Origin: an uncultured Acidobacteriaceae bacterium
GTDB taxonomy: Bacteria; Acidobacteriota; Terriglobia; Terriglobales; Acidobacteriaceae
Length of the DNA: 23,913 nucleotides
Reading direction: 5' to 3'
Assembly: GCA_937879855.1 (NCBI GenBank)
Contig: CALFMO010000014.1
Location: forward strand, 1-23,913
Shown: positions 14,220 to 21,913 of the stretch, piece after piece
Position numbering within the stretch: position 1 is the stretch's first letter
How the letters are laid out: each line of letters opens with the position of its first letter
Notes under the pieces: generated by a model
Told to the model about the DNA's origin: nothing
The model's input: only the letters and a program-made list of their open reading frames with translations
The model's database searches: none
Made by a program: the position numbers and the translations under genes

Positions 14220-15286
14220 CTCGGGTTTAGTCCCCCGTCCTGCGATCGGGCAGTGCTCATCTGCGAGTCGTAGGAGTAAATCACCTGCTCGCCATAGAGC
14301 AATTCTGTCGACCACCATCCCAGAATGGCAGCGCCGGTAAGAATTGCGGAAAGTAAGACGAGCGCCGCCCACTGCTCCTTCCTCCAACGACACCTCGTCC
14401 CCACTTCCCGTGCGGACTCGAACTCCTTCGCGCGGGCATCGTCCGGCCTCTGCGTCGACGGGCGTCGCCACACCAACCACCCGCCGACCCATCCCAGCAG
14501 ACCCAAAGTAAATTCCATCAAGGGCGGATCGGAGGGAGTGTTTCCCCAAAAGTGATGAATCGCAGCGATCAGGGCTGCGGCAAGATAAAGCGCGGGCGCA
14601 ATTGCGACCACAAGGCGCAACCACCGCCTCGCGTTTTCGCGCCGCAGCGCCGCGCCCCAGGCGAATAGGCACAGCGAGAATGCGGTCACCCCATTGAACG
14701 CCGCGCCCCGAAGCACCATCACCTGGTCGTGCAGCTGGCGCAGCCGCACGGTATAGTCCCCGCCCTTGTCCATCAAAGCATTTTCCTGCAGGCCAAAAAT
14801 ATTTCTCGCAGTCCCAATTAAGTCTTGGTCCGATTTGTTGTACCGATGGCTCTCGCGGAACTTCAGGTTGCGATCGCACCCACCGGTGGAAACCTGCACC
14901 AGGAATGTGCGGACCTTCGCCGCAATGGCAGGAGTTCCCGCGTTAGTGGGTAGGAGATTGTTGCCATTACTGTCGCAGTAGACGCTAGCAAGAATTCGGT
15001 CTTCCGTCAGCGCCCAACGGAATAGTTGGCCATCGACCTGGAGATAAAGATCGTCGTCGTTGAAAATATCCTGCGCCACGCGAGTGACGGCAGAGCCCAG
15101 CGTGTATGCGACGGCGAACAGAAGAATGCCCACAGCTGCCGGCTGCTCTTGCTTTTTCAGCCAGCCCAGGAAGCTTCCGATGCGATTCTCGCCTTCGAAA
15201 TAAAACAAGTGAATGGCCAGGACCACCCAGGGAGCAGCGAGCGCTCCCACGATGATGATGTCGAATGCAATTGTGAGGGCGCCCAT
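14216..15286 (-). CDS. six-TM integral membrane protein of unknown function
   Basis: This 356-residue protein has predicted membrane helices at about 5-29, 48-67, 194-213, 223-244, 256-273 and 306-324. A roughly 125-residue soluble loop (about 70-190) with three Cys lies between helices 2 and 3, and a C-terminal tail of about 30 residues follows the last helix. The ATG at 15286 has ggaagga about eight bases upstream. Its stop overlaps the GTG of the pentapeptide-like gene by four bases, so the two are probably made together and may form a complex. No transporter or enzyme motif was recognised. Confidence 0.8.
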   Translation of the reverse strand: MGALTIAFDIIIVGALAAPWVVLAIHLFYFEGENRIGSFLGWLKKQEQPAAVGILLFAVAYTLGSAVTRVAQDIFNDDDLYLQVDGQLFRWALTEDRILASVYCDSNGNNLLPTNAGTPAIAAKVRTFLVQVSTGGCDRNLKFRESHRYNKSDQDLIGTARNIFGLQENALMDKGGDYTVRLRQLHDQVMVLRGAAFNGVTAFSLCLFAWGAALRRENARRWLRLVVAIAPALYLAAALIAAIHHFWGNTPSDPPLMEFTLGLLGWVGGWLVWRRPSTQRPDDARAKEFESAREVGTRCRWRKEQWAALVLLSAILTGAAILGWWSTELLYGEQVIYSYDSQMSTARSQDGGLNPR

Positions 15287-15333
15287 GGCGGTATTCCTTC
15301 CCGGCGTGGCTCCTGGCCCGGTTCCGACGGCGT

Positions 15334-15420
15334 CTATTTCAAGTCCGCCAGATCCGGATGTACCTCAGTTGCGTTTTTCCTGTTGATTCCCACATTCCTG
15401 CGGCGAGATCTGACTGACAT
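15334..15420 (-). CDS. possible 28-codon overlapping mini-ORF ending DLADLK
   Basis: In a different frame from the Asp-box gene, an ATG at 15420 opens a 28-residue frame with a very basic start (MSVRSRRRN) and the end EVHPDLADLK. The last six residues and stop position match the C-terminus of the cysteine peptidase-like protein, because both are encoded by the 22-bp repeat. It may be a real small protein, a remnant of an older gene end, or a product of frameshifting in the Asp-box gene. Evidence is limited to the shared end. Confidence 0.25.
   Translation of the reverse strand: MSVRSRRRNVGINRKNATEVHPDLADLK
15335..15356. repeat. 22-bp exact direct repeat, copy 1
   Basis: The plus-strand sequence starting tatttcaagt and ending agatccg is identical to 16929-16950. 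On the minus strand both read GAT CTG GCG GAC TTG AAA followed by a stop (TAG here, TAA in copy 2). Confidence 0.9.
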
Positions 15421-16087
15421 CTTCCCAGCCGCCGTTATTGTCCTTCCGATGCTGGATCGAGACTCCATTCGTCCCGTCGACAAAACGCCAATTTTTACTG
15501 TGTGTGCCAATCCTCCGAAACTTCGTTCCCGAATTTCGTGACATTGGCTTCCCCGGCGCTGACACCTTCCATGAGCGCCCGCTATCTACACTGCGATGAA
15601 CGTAAAGGGCCCCCGGCCACTCGGGACGATGAATATCGATATGCCGTACCCAAGCCAGTAGACTGCCATCTGGCAGGCGCGCAATGTCCTCTAGTGACGC
15701 TGGCCCTTCGTAAATCGTGGATTGCACCCATTCGTAAGGCTTCTCGCCTGGTATCCAAATGAAAGGATCAATTCCTGGACCCTCCGCGATGTGAATTCCG
15801 GCCAGCCACAGTCCATTCGCTGCCGGATGGAAAAAGTCGAACTCGCTACCCTCGAGCGACGGCCCTCGCTTCTGCCAGCTCTTTCCTCCATCGCTTGAGA
15901 CGAAAACCTGGGCAGATGAAATCTCGGAGCCACAGTCCCGGACCTCCGCGAAAAAAACAACTACGTCTCCCTGAACGACAATTCCTTTTCCACTGACGTT
16001 CTCGTTCCCCGCCGCCGCGACTAACAACGACATCGTGAGGTTCGCCGCCAGCAACAGAACCAAATTGTTCCTACGGAAAATCGACAA
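15365..16087 (-). CDS. secreted Asp-box (BNR/sialidase-like) protein
   Basis: This 240-residue protein has an N-terminal signal (NNLVLLLAANLTMSLLVAAA) and two Asp-box motifs, SSDGGKSW (64-71) and SVDSGRSW (166-173), the hallmark of beta-propeller blades in sialidases and related proteins. It is too short for a full six-bladed sialidase and shows no arginine triad, so a binding or partial-propeller role is more likely. It starts with TTG at 16087, preceded by ggaggg at the right distance, and this start lies inside the last 17 bases of the deacetylase gene, so translation is probably coupled. A second, overlapping frame (15334-15420) ends at the 22-bp repeat. Confidence 0.75.
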   Translation of the reverse strand: MSIFRRNNLVLLLAANLTMSLLVAAAGNENVSGKGIVVQGDVVVFFAEVRDCGSEISSAQVFVSSDGGKSWQKRGPSLEGSEFDFFHPAANGLWLAGIHIAEGPGIDPFIWIPGEKPYEWVQSTIYEGPASLEDIARLPDGSLLAWVRHIDIHRPEWPGALYVHRSVDSGRSWKVSAPGKPMSRNSGTKFRRIGTHSKNWRFVDGTNGVSIQHRKDNNGGWEDVSQISPQECGNQQEKRN

Positions 16088-16853
16088 TTTTGTTTCCCTC
16101 CTCGATGAGTAGAGGCAGCAGTGTGTTGAGCGCCTTTAGCGTGGTTGGCTTGTCGTGAAAAAGAATGTCACAGGTCTTCTTATGACATTTGGCCAATTCT
16201 TTGACCACTTGCATCACGATGGCATTGGTACGGTCCAAATACTTCCAATCCAAGGAGTCGGCATCCCACATCCACGCCTTGGTAAATCCAGCGGCAGCGG
16301 CCACTTTGCGGACACGTCCGTCGACCGCCCCATACGGCGGCCGCCAGTTGGGAGCCATGCTCTTACCGGTTTGCTTCTTGATGACGGCATCGGTTCTCAT
16401 GATTTCATCGGTGATCTGCGTGTCGCTCAGCTTTGTAAGCACTGGGTGGTCCCAAGTGTGCAGGCCCAAACCGTGACCGTCCGCCACGATCGCCTTGATA
16501 TCATGCTCACGTTTTGCAGCAAATTCGCCTTCAACAAAAAACATGGTGGAGATCTTGAAACGTCGCAAGAGCGCCCTCATGTCCGCGTTCTGAGGGCCGG
16601 GAGCATCGTCAATGGTAATTTGAATGTTCTTGCTAATGTCGACGCCCTTGCGTAGAGCGGCCCAGGTGTCTTGATTAACGATCCCGTTGGGAGATAGTTT
16701 GTTCTTACGTTGGACCTCCTTTACTCCAGCCTGCGTCTCGGCACCGAAATAGCCATCGGTCCAGAAATGCCTCCCCAGATGTTGTTCATTTAGCAATTGC
16801 TGCAGGAAGAAGACTTCCGGGTCATCTTTGAGTCCTTGCCGAAGCGTGTTCAT
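16071..16853 (-). CDS. peptidoglycan-binding / polysaccharide deacetylase (NodB) fusion protein
   Basis: This 260-residue protein joins a PG_binding_1-like helical domain (about 1-70, FFLQQLLNEQHLG, TDGYFGAETQAGVKEVQRKN, GIVNQDTWAAL) to a NodB-homology deacetylase domain (about 77-260). NodB motifs are visible: TIDDAPGP (D82, D83), HTWDHPVL (His132, His136 as metal ligands), RPPYGA (171-176), DADSLDW (198-203) and LFHD (His233). Motif 1 reads DDAPG instead of the common DDGP. The enzyme should remove acetyl groups from a glycan such as peptidoglycan or chitin-like polymer. No signal peptide is visible, odd for an envelope enzyme. The ATG at 16853 has ggag nine bases upstream; a TTG six bases earlier is possible. 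Confidence 0.9.
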   Translation of the reverse strand: MNTLRQGLKDDPEVFFLQQLLNEQHLGRHFWTDGYFGAETQAGVKEVQRKNKLSPNGIVNQDTWAALRKGVDISKNIQITIDDAPGPQNADMRALLRRFKISTMFFVEGEFAAKREHDIKAIVADGHGLGLHTWDHPVLTKLSDTQITDEIMRTDAVIKKQTGKSMAPNWRPPYGAVDGRVRKVAAAAGFTKAWMWDADSLDWKYLDRTNAIVMQVVKELAKCHKKTCDILFHDKPTTLKALNTLLPLLIEEGNKIVDFP

Positions 16854-16927
16854 GGACAAACTCTCCGTGCTTGGGCGATTGTGCCCGTTCTTCTCGCGTT
16901 TTGCGCTGAGGTTGGGCCTTGATGCTG

Positions 16928-17773
16928 TTATTTCAAGTCCGCCAGATCCGCCTGCAACTGCTGCAGGCTGAAGCCTTGCAGCGTGGTCTTTTTGCTCGTC
17001 AGATAGTCACTGCTCAAAATCGCGTAGGCTTCGTCGCAGTACGCCTCCCAGAACGACCACGTCATCATTTGTAGTGCTCCCCAGGTCACAACCGTTACAC
17101 CCCGCACGTCGTAGGCGACCACCGGAACTGCGTGCCCACCCCACGAACCCGGCTTCCCATCGCGGATCGGGCCTCCCGGAGGCACCGACCAAGGCTGGTG
17201 ATTCTGCACCTGGGCTTGCGCGCTGATGGGCAACTGCATCCCGATGTAGCAGCCCTCGAAGATGTAAACCGAATCCATGATGTGATTGTGATTGGCAGGC
17301 TCGAGCGCGACATAGGCGCCGATCTTGTGCCCGGCGATCCCGGTCTGCCGCCAGTAATTCAGCACATCGACCTCGATCGCGCCATTATCATTCGCCCCGG
17401 TCGCGGGATTGTAGCCGGTGATGGCCGAATACGCGGCTACGATCTGCTTGTCGGTGGGCGTGAACATTTTCTTTCCCGCGTTCGCGGTCCACTCCATGAG
17501 CAAGTGGCCCGCGGCCGCGCACGTGCAGTCGCCAATCTGATCGTTGTCCATCATTCCCCATGACGTTCCCACCTTCGTCGTGAGATCGGCACTCGCGGGC
17601 GGCGTGGGCAACGCTGGCGTGACATACGAGGCCAGCAAGAGGGTTCGCGGATCATGTCGTGCCGGGCTCTTGCCCAGCTTGAGTTTGCGCGGATCGATTC
17701 GCGTCGGGTCCGATCTCATGGTGACGCCGGCTCGCGAGTCGGGAGCGGAACGGTCCAGTTTCCTTACAGGCAT
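16928..17773 (-). CDS. papain-like (C1-type) cysteine peptidase homologue
   Basis: The protein is 281 residues from the ATG at 17773 (aaggag six bases upstream; the frame is open to 17845). The motif DNDQIGDCTCAAAGH (77-90) matches the region around a papain-type catalytic Cys (Cys83 or Cys85), GGHAVPVVAYD (His214) supplies the catalytic His, and VVTWGALQMMTWSFWEAY resembles the following N/W-G strand. The CxC spacing differs from the classical CGSCW, so activity is not certain. The N-terminus (1-65) is polar and Pro/Arg-rich with no signal peptide. The gene ends in DLADLK-stop, encoded by copy 2 of the 22-bp repeat. It leads the five-gene envelope-type run, 74 bp before the deacetylase gene. 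Confidence 0.75.
   Translation of the reverse strand: MPVRKLDRSAPDSRAGVTMRSDPTRIDPRKLKLGKSPARHDPRTLLLASYVTPALPTPPASADLTTKVGTSWGMMDNDQIGDCTCAAAGHLLMEWTANAGKKMFTPTDKQIVAAYSAITGYNPATGANDNGAIEVDVLNYWRQTGIAGHKIGAYVALEPANHNHIMDSVYIFEGCYIGMQLPISAQAQVQNHQPWSVPPGGPIRDGKPGSWGGHAVPVVAYDVRGVTVVTWGALQMMTWSFWEAYCDEAYAILSSDYLTSKKTTLQGFSLQQLQADLADLK
16929..16950. repeat. 22-bp exact direct repeat, copy 2
   Basis: Identical to 15335-15356; here it encodes the genuine C-terminus and part of the stop codon of the cysteine peptidase-like gene. Confidence 0.9.
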
Positions 17774-17990
17774 AGGAGTCTCCTTCGGCAAGATTTGAAA
17801 ATGGCCCGGAATTGGAATGCGAAAAGATCCGCCCGCCCGCATCAAGCGCGGTCGCAGACGGATTTCACTTGGGGGGAAGAAGTAGCGCGCATATTAGACC
17901 CAATCGCGCGCGAGGTCCGACGCAACCGGAAAATTGTTACGAAAAACGAACAAGAAGTTCTGCCATGCTCCCGCAGAAACTTGCCAGAGC

Positions 17991-20135
17991 CTATTGCAGC
18001 GCCACCTTCATGTCCAGATTATGGGCGAGGAAGGCCCAGTTGTCGGCGGTCTCATCGATCAATTTCGTGATCGACTTCCCGGCGCCGTGTCCGGCTTTGG
18101 TCTCAATGCGAATCAGGACGGGCGCCGGCCCGGCCTGGTACGCCTGCATAGTGGCGGCAAATTTGAAGCTGTGGCCAGGAACCACGCGGTCATCGTGGTC
18201 GGAGGTCGCGATCAGCGTTGGCGGATATTTGGCTCCCGGTTTCAGGTTGTGCAGCGGAGAGTATGCATAGATCGCTTTGAATTCTTCTGGATTGTCGGAG
18301 GACCCGTAGTCCGAGGTCCACGCCCAGCCGATGGTGAATTTGTGAAAGCGCAGCATGTCCATAACGCCGACCTCGGGCAGGGTTGCGCCAAACAGGTCGG
18401 GACGCTGCGTCAGGCAAGCGCCCACCAGCAAGCCGCCGTTGCTTCCGCCGCGGATCGCCAGCTTCGGCGTGGAAGTGTACTTGTTGGCAATGAGCCATTC
18501 GGCGGCAGCGATGAAGTCGTCGAAGACATTTTGCTTCTTCAGTTTCATGCCCGCCTGGTGCCACTCCTCGCCGTACTCGCCGCCACCCCGCAAGGTGGGC
18601 TGGGCGTACACGCCTCCCATCTCCAGCCAGACAAGATTGGGAACCGAAAAGAACGGGGTCAGCGAGATGTCAAACCCTCCGTAGCCGTAGAGCAGCACAG
18701 GATTCTGCCCATCCAGCTTCAATCCTTTTTTGTAAGTGAGGAACATGGGAACGCGCGTGCCGTCCTTGCTGTGGTAGAAAATCTGTTTGGTTTCGTAACG
18801 GCCAGGGTCGAAGTCGACTTTAGGCCGGCGGAACACAGCGCTCTTGCCCGCTTCAGGATCGTAGCGATAGACGGTGTTGGGAGAAATGAAGCTGGTGAAG
18901 CCGTAGAAAGTTTCTTTGTCTTTGCGCTTGCCGCCGAAGCCTGATGCCGTACCGATGCCGGGCAAGTCCACGTTGCGCAGGAACCCGCCTTTCAGGTCGT
19001 ACACGCGAACATCAGTGCGCGCATCCTTCAGGTATCCCACCAGAAAAGAATTGTCGACGACATTGGCGAACTGGAGCTTGTCCGCGCCCTGCGGGACGAT
19101 GGTCTTCCAGTTGGCGCGTTCCGGATGCCGCGTATCGATCGCGATCAAACGTCCGCGCGGAGCGTCGAGGTCGGTATGGAACCAGAAGACGGGGCCGTCA
19201 TTGTCGATGAATTGGTAGCGCGCATCGAAGTCGTCGAGCAACCTCATGACCTGCGAATCCGGTTGCGTCAGATCTTTGTAATAGAGCCGGTTCTTCGGCG
19301 AGGTGCCCTGCGAGACTTCAATGATCAGATAGTGTCCATCGTCGGTGACGCTGCCGCCGAACAACATCTCTTTGTTGTCGGGACGCTCGTAGATGAGCGT
19401 GTCTTCCGTCTGCGCCGTGCCCAGGCGATGGTAGTAGAGCTTCTGGAAATAATTCGTGTCGCGCATCGCCGCGCCCTTCGGCTCGTCGTAGCGGCTGTAA
19501 AAGAAGCCCTTGTTGTCTTTGCTCCAGGATGCGCCGGAGAACTTCACCCACTTCAGATCGTCGGAGAGATCTTTGGCGGTGTCGACGTCGCGCACGTGCC
19601 ACTCGGTCCAGTCGGAACCGGAGGTGGCGAGGCCATAGGCCATGAGTTTTCCATCATCTGAAATGGCAGTGCCGGCCAGCGCGACCGTGCCATCGGGGGA
19701 AAGCGTGTTGGGATCGAGCAGGACGCGCGGTTCAGCATTCAGCGACTCGGCGACGAAGAGCACGTTCTGGTTCTGCAATCCGTCGTTGTGCTCGAAAAAG
19801 TAGCGGCCGCCTTCCTGTTCAGGCACGGTAAAGCGTTCGTAGTTCCAAAGCTTGGTGAGGCGATCGTGAATGGCTTGCCGGTAAGGAAGTTGGTCAAGGT
19901 AGCCGAAAGTTACTTTGTTCTCGGCGTCGACCCAGGCATGGGTTTCGGCGGAGTCCGTGTCCTCAAGCCAACGGTAAGGATCGGCAACCTTTGTGCCGTG
20001 GTAATCGTCGACCTGATCGCCACGCTTGGCTTGCGGATAGATGAGCGGCGCCGACGAACTCTGAGCGGAGGCCAGCAGGGGCAGACAAAAAGACAGGAAT
20101 GCTAAAACAATTGCTGCGCGGCGAGCAAGATGCAT
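17991..20135 (-). CDS. secreted prolyl oligopeptidase (family S9A)
   Basis: The protein is 714 residues from the ATG at 20135 (agagg upstream), starting with a clear signal peptide (MHLARRAAIVLAFLSFCLPL, ASAQ cleavage region). The frame is open to 20282, but that start would bury the signal. The N-terminal segment (YPQAKRGDQVDDYHGTKVAD, DPYRWLED) and the seven-bladed propeller are followed by an alpha/beta-hydrolase domain with catalytic Ser565 (GGSNGG), Asp649 (DHDDRV) and His683 (AGHGAG). Length and motifs are standard for S9A. The enzyme cuts after proline in short peptides, here in the periplasm or outside. It is a single gene: 217 bp separate it from the peptidase-like gene downstream. 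Confidence 0.96.
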   Translation of the reverse strand: MHLARRAAIVLAFLSFCLPLLASAQSSSAPLIYPQAKRGDQVDDYHGTKVADPYRWLEDTDSAETHAWVDAENKVTFGYLDQLPYRQAIHDRLTKLWNYERFTVPEQEGGRYFFEHNDGLQNQNVLFVAESLNAEPRVLLDPNTLSPDGTVALAGTAISDDGKLMAYGLATSGSDWTEWHVRDVDTAKDLSDDLKWVKFSGASWSKDNKGFFYSRYDEPKGAAMRDTNYFQKLYYHRLGTAQTEDTLIYERPDNKEMLFGGSVTDDGHYLIIEVSQGTSPKNRLYYKDLTQPDSQVMRLLDDFDARYQFIDNDGPVFWFHTDLDAPRGRLIAIDTRHPERANWKTIVPQGADKLQFANVVDNSFLVGYLKDARTDVRVYDLKGGFLRNVDLPGIGTASGFGGKRKDKETFYGFTSFISPNTVYRYDPEAGKSAVFRRPKVDFDPGRYETKQIFYHSKDGTRVPMFLTYKKGLKLDGQNPVLLYGYGGFDISLTPFFSVPNLVWLEMGGVYAQPTLRGGGEYGEEWHQAGMKLKKQNVFDDFIAAAEWLIANKYTSTPKLAIRGGSNGGLLVGACLTQRPDLFGATLPEVGVMDMLRFHKFTIGWAWTSDYGSSDNPEEFKAIYAYSPLHNLKPGAKYPPTLIATSDHDDRVVPGHSFKFAATMQAYQAGPAPVLIRIETKAGHGAGKSITKLIDETADNWAFLAHNLDMKVALQ

Positions 20136-20539
20136 GGATGCCTCTTGAGATCGAATCGAAAGAGCCATCCATTTTGCCTGAGAGGGAAAGGGCAAGTACA
20201 GCCCCAATGCGAAAACGCTCATTTTCACGCTTCGGCCAATGTTATGTTTTGATGCGATCCATGCCGCTCGGGTGGGGAGCATTCAGCAGTCAGCCACGAA
20301 TGAGCAATGACGAGTAAGAATTGAATGTCGATTGCCCGACTGCTAATTGCTCTACTCGCCGGGCGTGTTGGGCGAATTAGCATGGCTGTCGCAACCCGTT
20401 ATCTCGGGTTGCGGACGAGAAAAACCGTCTCAACTCCCGGTTGATGAGTGCTATGGGGATATTTCGACAGCTACTTCAATCTCGGCGTTTGGCTCCGCGA
20501 TTCGCTGATCCAGTTCATACCGTTTGGTTGGTTCAACCT
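20136..20539. other. spacer with hairpins and a palindromic-element copy
   Basis: This 404-bp spacer lies between the PEP-CTERM and prolyl oligopeptidase genes. It holds the oligopeptidase ribosome binding site, an 8-bp inverted pair tgctaatt/aattagca (20341-20382), a perfect 8-bp hairpin gcaacccg/cgggttgc (20391-20412), and a degenerate copy of the TGAGYGCTATGG element (20426-20470). No gene is seen. Confidence 0.65.
20426..20470. repeat. TGAGYGCTATGG palindromic element, degenerate copy A
   Basis: Contains tgagtgctatgg followed by ggatatttcgacagct; the right arm matches the reverse complement of the left arm of the complete copy at 23236-23311. Confidence 0.6.
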
Positions 20540-21124
20540 CTAAGCCAGAAACCTTCGGCCGTACTTGGCTCCCACCCCGAACAGACCGGAAAGAAGCAAC
20601 GACAACGAGGATGGTTCGGGTGTGACGAGCGGTGTGACGGAAAGAGTGCCCGAGGTGAATGCATCAAATGGGTTGCAGAGATTGCTTGTGGTTGAAGTAA
20701 CACAGATCCCGGAGAGGTTGGTTTTCCCATTGAAGCTCGTGAGAAGCGGACCGCCGCTCAGCAAGGACGTGTTCGAAAACAACAACTCGATCATGATGTC
20801 GCAATTCGCGTCGTTGCAGAAAGTGAACACTGTGGTATTGGGAAAAGATGGGAACGCAACCCCCGAAGCCCCGGCTGCGCTGGAAAAGATATTTCCGACA
20901 GGAGTTACAAAAGACCAGGTTCCAATCACGTGAGATGACGAAAAATCATCGCTGAAGGTTCCGGTAGCAGTCCCTGAAGGCGAGTTACACGTACCTTGAA
21001 TGCACGTCAGGGTACCCGTGAACTCAAAACTCGTGCTATCGGCGACGGCATACGTTGACAAAATGCAATAGATAGCCACCAGCATTAGAAGTTGGTGTTT
21101 TGTGATACGCCGCAGTCCGTTCAT
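20540..21124 (-). CDS. PEP-CTERM sorting-signal protein
   Basis: The protein is 194 residues from the ATG at 21124 (ggaggt seven bases upstream). It has an N-terminal signal peptide (HQLLMLVAIYCILSTYAVAD), a Ser/Thr/Gly-rich body with few charges and five Cys, and a C-terminal PEP-CTERM signal: VTPEPSSLSLLLSGLFGVGA, then a basic end (KYGRRFLA). PEP-CTERM proteins are exported and cleaved by exosortase, and are linked to extracellular polysaccharide or biofilm in other bacteria. No exosortase is in the window. The function of the body is unknown. Confidence 0.88.
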   Translation of the reverse strand: MNGLRRITKHQLLMLVAIYCILSTYAVADSTSFEFTGTLTCIQGTCNSPSGTATGTFSDDFSSSHVIGTWSFVTPVGNIFSSAAGASGVAFPSFPNTTVFTFCNDANCDIMIELLFSNTSLLSGGPLLTSFNGKTNLSGICVTSTTSNLCNPFDAFTSGTLSVTPLVTPEPSSLSLLLSGLFGVGAKYGRRFLA

Positions 21125-21225
21125 TCCAGGCACCTCCGCCAATGCGCGGTAGGATAGTAGCACGGGTCAGTAGTCGGCATTGTATACAGAGAGAAGGCTG
21201 TATTTGTAGGATGGCGCACGGGGTT

Positions 21226-21269
21226 ATCACTCAGAACGCAGGACCCGTGGGTGCTATGGCGATTTAACG
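21226..21269. repeat. TGAGYGCTATGG palindromic element, degenerate copy B
   Basis: Reads cactcagaac ... gggtgctatggcgattt, matching the two arms and the cgattt flank of the complete copy, but with a shortened centre. Confidence 0.6.
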
Positions 21270-21292
21270 TCAACTGCCGGATGTGAATTCCT

Positions 21293-21793
21293 CTAAGAGA
21301 GCCGGGTCATCCACTCTTTGGACACTCTCCATCTTCCCTCCTTGGCTCTCGAAACGATGTAGGTATTGTGTGACGCGCTCAGGCCGTCCTCGAAATATCC
21401 GCCAGCAACCTCAGCATGTGTCTGCGAAATCCACTTGATGCTCTTCACCCAAAAGACCAACCCGCGCTTGCCTGTGGCTTTTTCCACGACGCCCTTGTAC
21501 GCATCTGTGCTGCAATCCGACGCTCTGTGGACTGGCAGTTTGAACCCTGCAAACCGTTTCATGAAGTCATCGGGCGGATCGGCCCCGTTTTCAACCGAAA
21601 TACAATAGACGGCAGCGCTGCTCCCCTGAATCGATGCATTGTGGCCGAACTGGTATCGAAACACGGCCTCGCGAATATCATTTTGCTGCTGTTGAGTGAA
21701 GCTCGCCATGTGCCCGGACGTGGTCTTGTCCTTTTGTGGCTGTGCAGGTGAGATTACGGAGAGAACGACGCCGACGATAACGAACCAACGCAT
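21293..21793 (-). CDS. exported hypothetical protein
   Basis: This 166-residue protein has a signal peptide (MRWFVIVGVVLSVISPAQPQ) and a globular region of about 140 residues with two Cys (CISVENGADPPDDFMKRFAG; RASDCSTDA) and a C-terminal beta-rich stretch (THAEVAGGYFEDGLSASHNT, GRWRVSKEWMTRLS) that looks like an NTF2- or immunity-type sheet. It is not recognised beyond that. The internal MASFTQQQQ could be an alternative start but would lose the export signal. The ribosome binding site is poor. It is flanked on both sides by copies of the palindromic element. Confidence 0.65.
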   Translation of the reverse strand: MRWFVIVGVVLSVISPAQPQKDKTTSGHMASFTQQQQNDIREAVFRYQFGHNASIQGSSAAVYCISVENGADPPDDFMKRFAGFKLPVHRASDCSTDAYKGVVEKATGKRGLVFWVKSIKWISQTHAEVAGGYFEDGLSASHNTYIVSRAKEGRWRVSKEWMTRLS

Positions 21794-21860
21794 GCCTTAT
21801 TGGACACCGGGGAGAATCAACGAGCACGATTACGTGCGTAACTACTGAAATCAGGCGGTT

Positions 21861-21913
21861 GCGCTCAGAACCCCCTTCGCAGGTCAAGCAGTGAAATCGA
21901 GATTTTGCAACAA
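21861..21913. repeat. TGAGYGCTATGG palindromic element, degenerate copy C
   Basis: Shares gcgctcagaacccc at its left end and gattttgcaaca at its right end with the complete copy, while the central right arm (cagtgaaatcga) is degenerate. It abuts the stop of the 117-residue membrane protein gene. Confidence 0.55.

Noticed and set aside
13557..14273. 238-codon plus-strand frame opposite the pentapeptide-like gene
   Set aside because: The minus strand encodes a signal peptide, repeats and a TM end; the plus frame has no such structure.
14220..14879. N-terminal extension of the pentapeptide-like protein
   Set aside because: The extra 220 codons overlap the six-TM gene in another frame and read as Arg/Gly-rich noise; the GTGA-overlapping start at 14219 is followed by a signal peptide.
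17934..18944. 336-codon plus-strand frame opposite the prolyl oligopeptidase, plus another at 19125-19661
   Set aside because: Both are antisense to the hydrolase and propeller domains of a full-length S9A enzyme whose catalytic triad is intact; no ribosome binding site and no domain.
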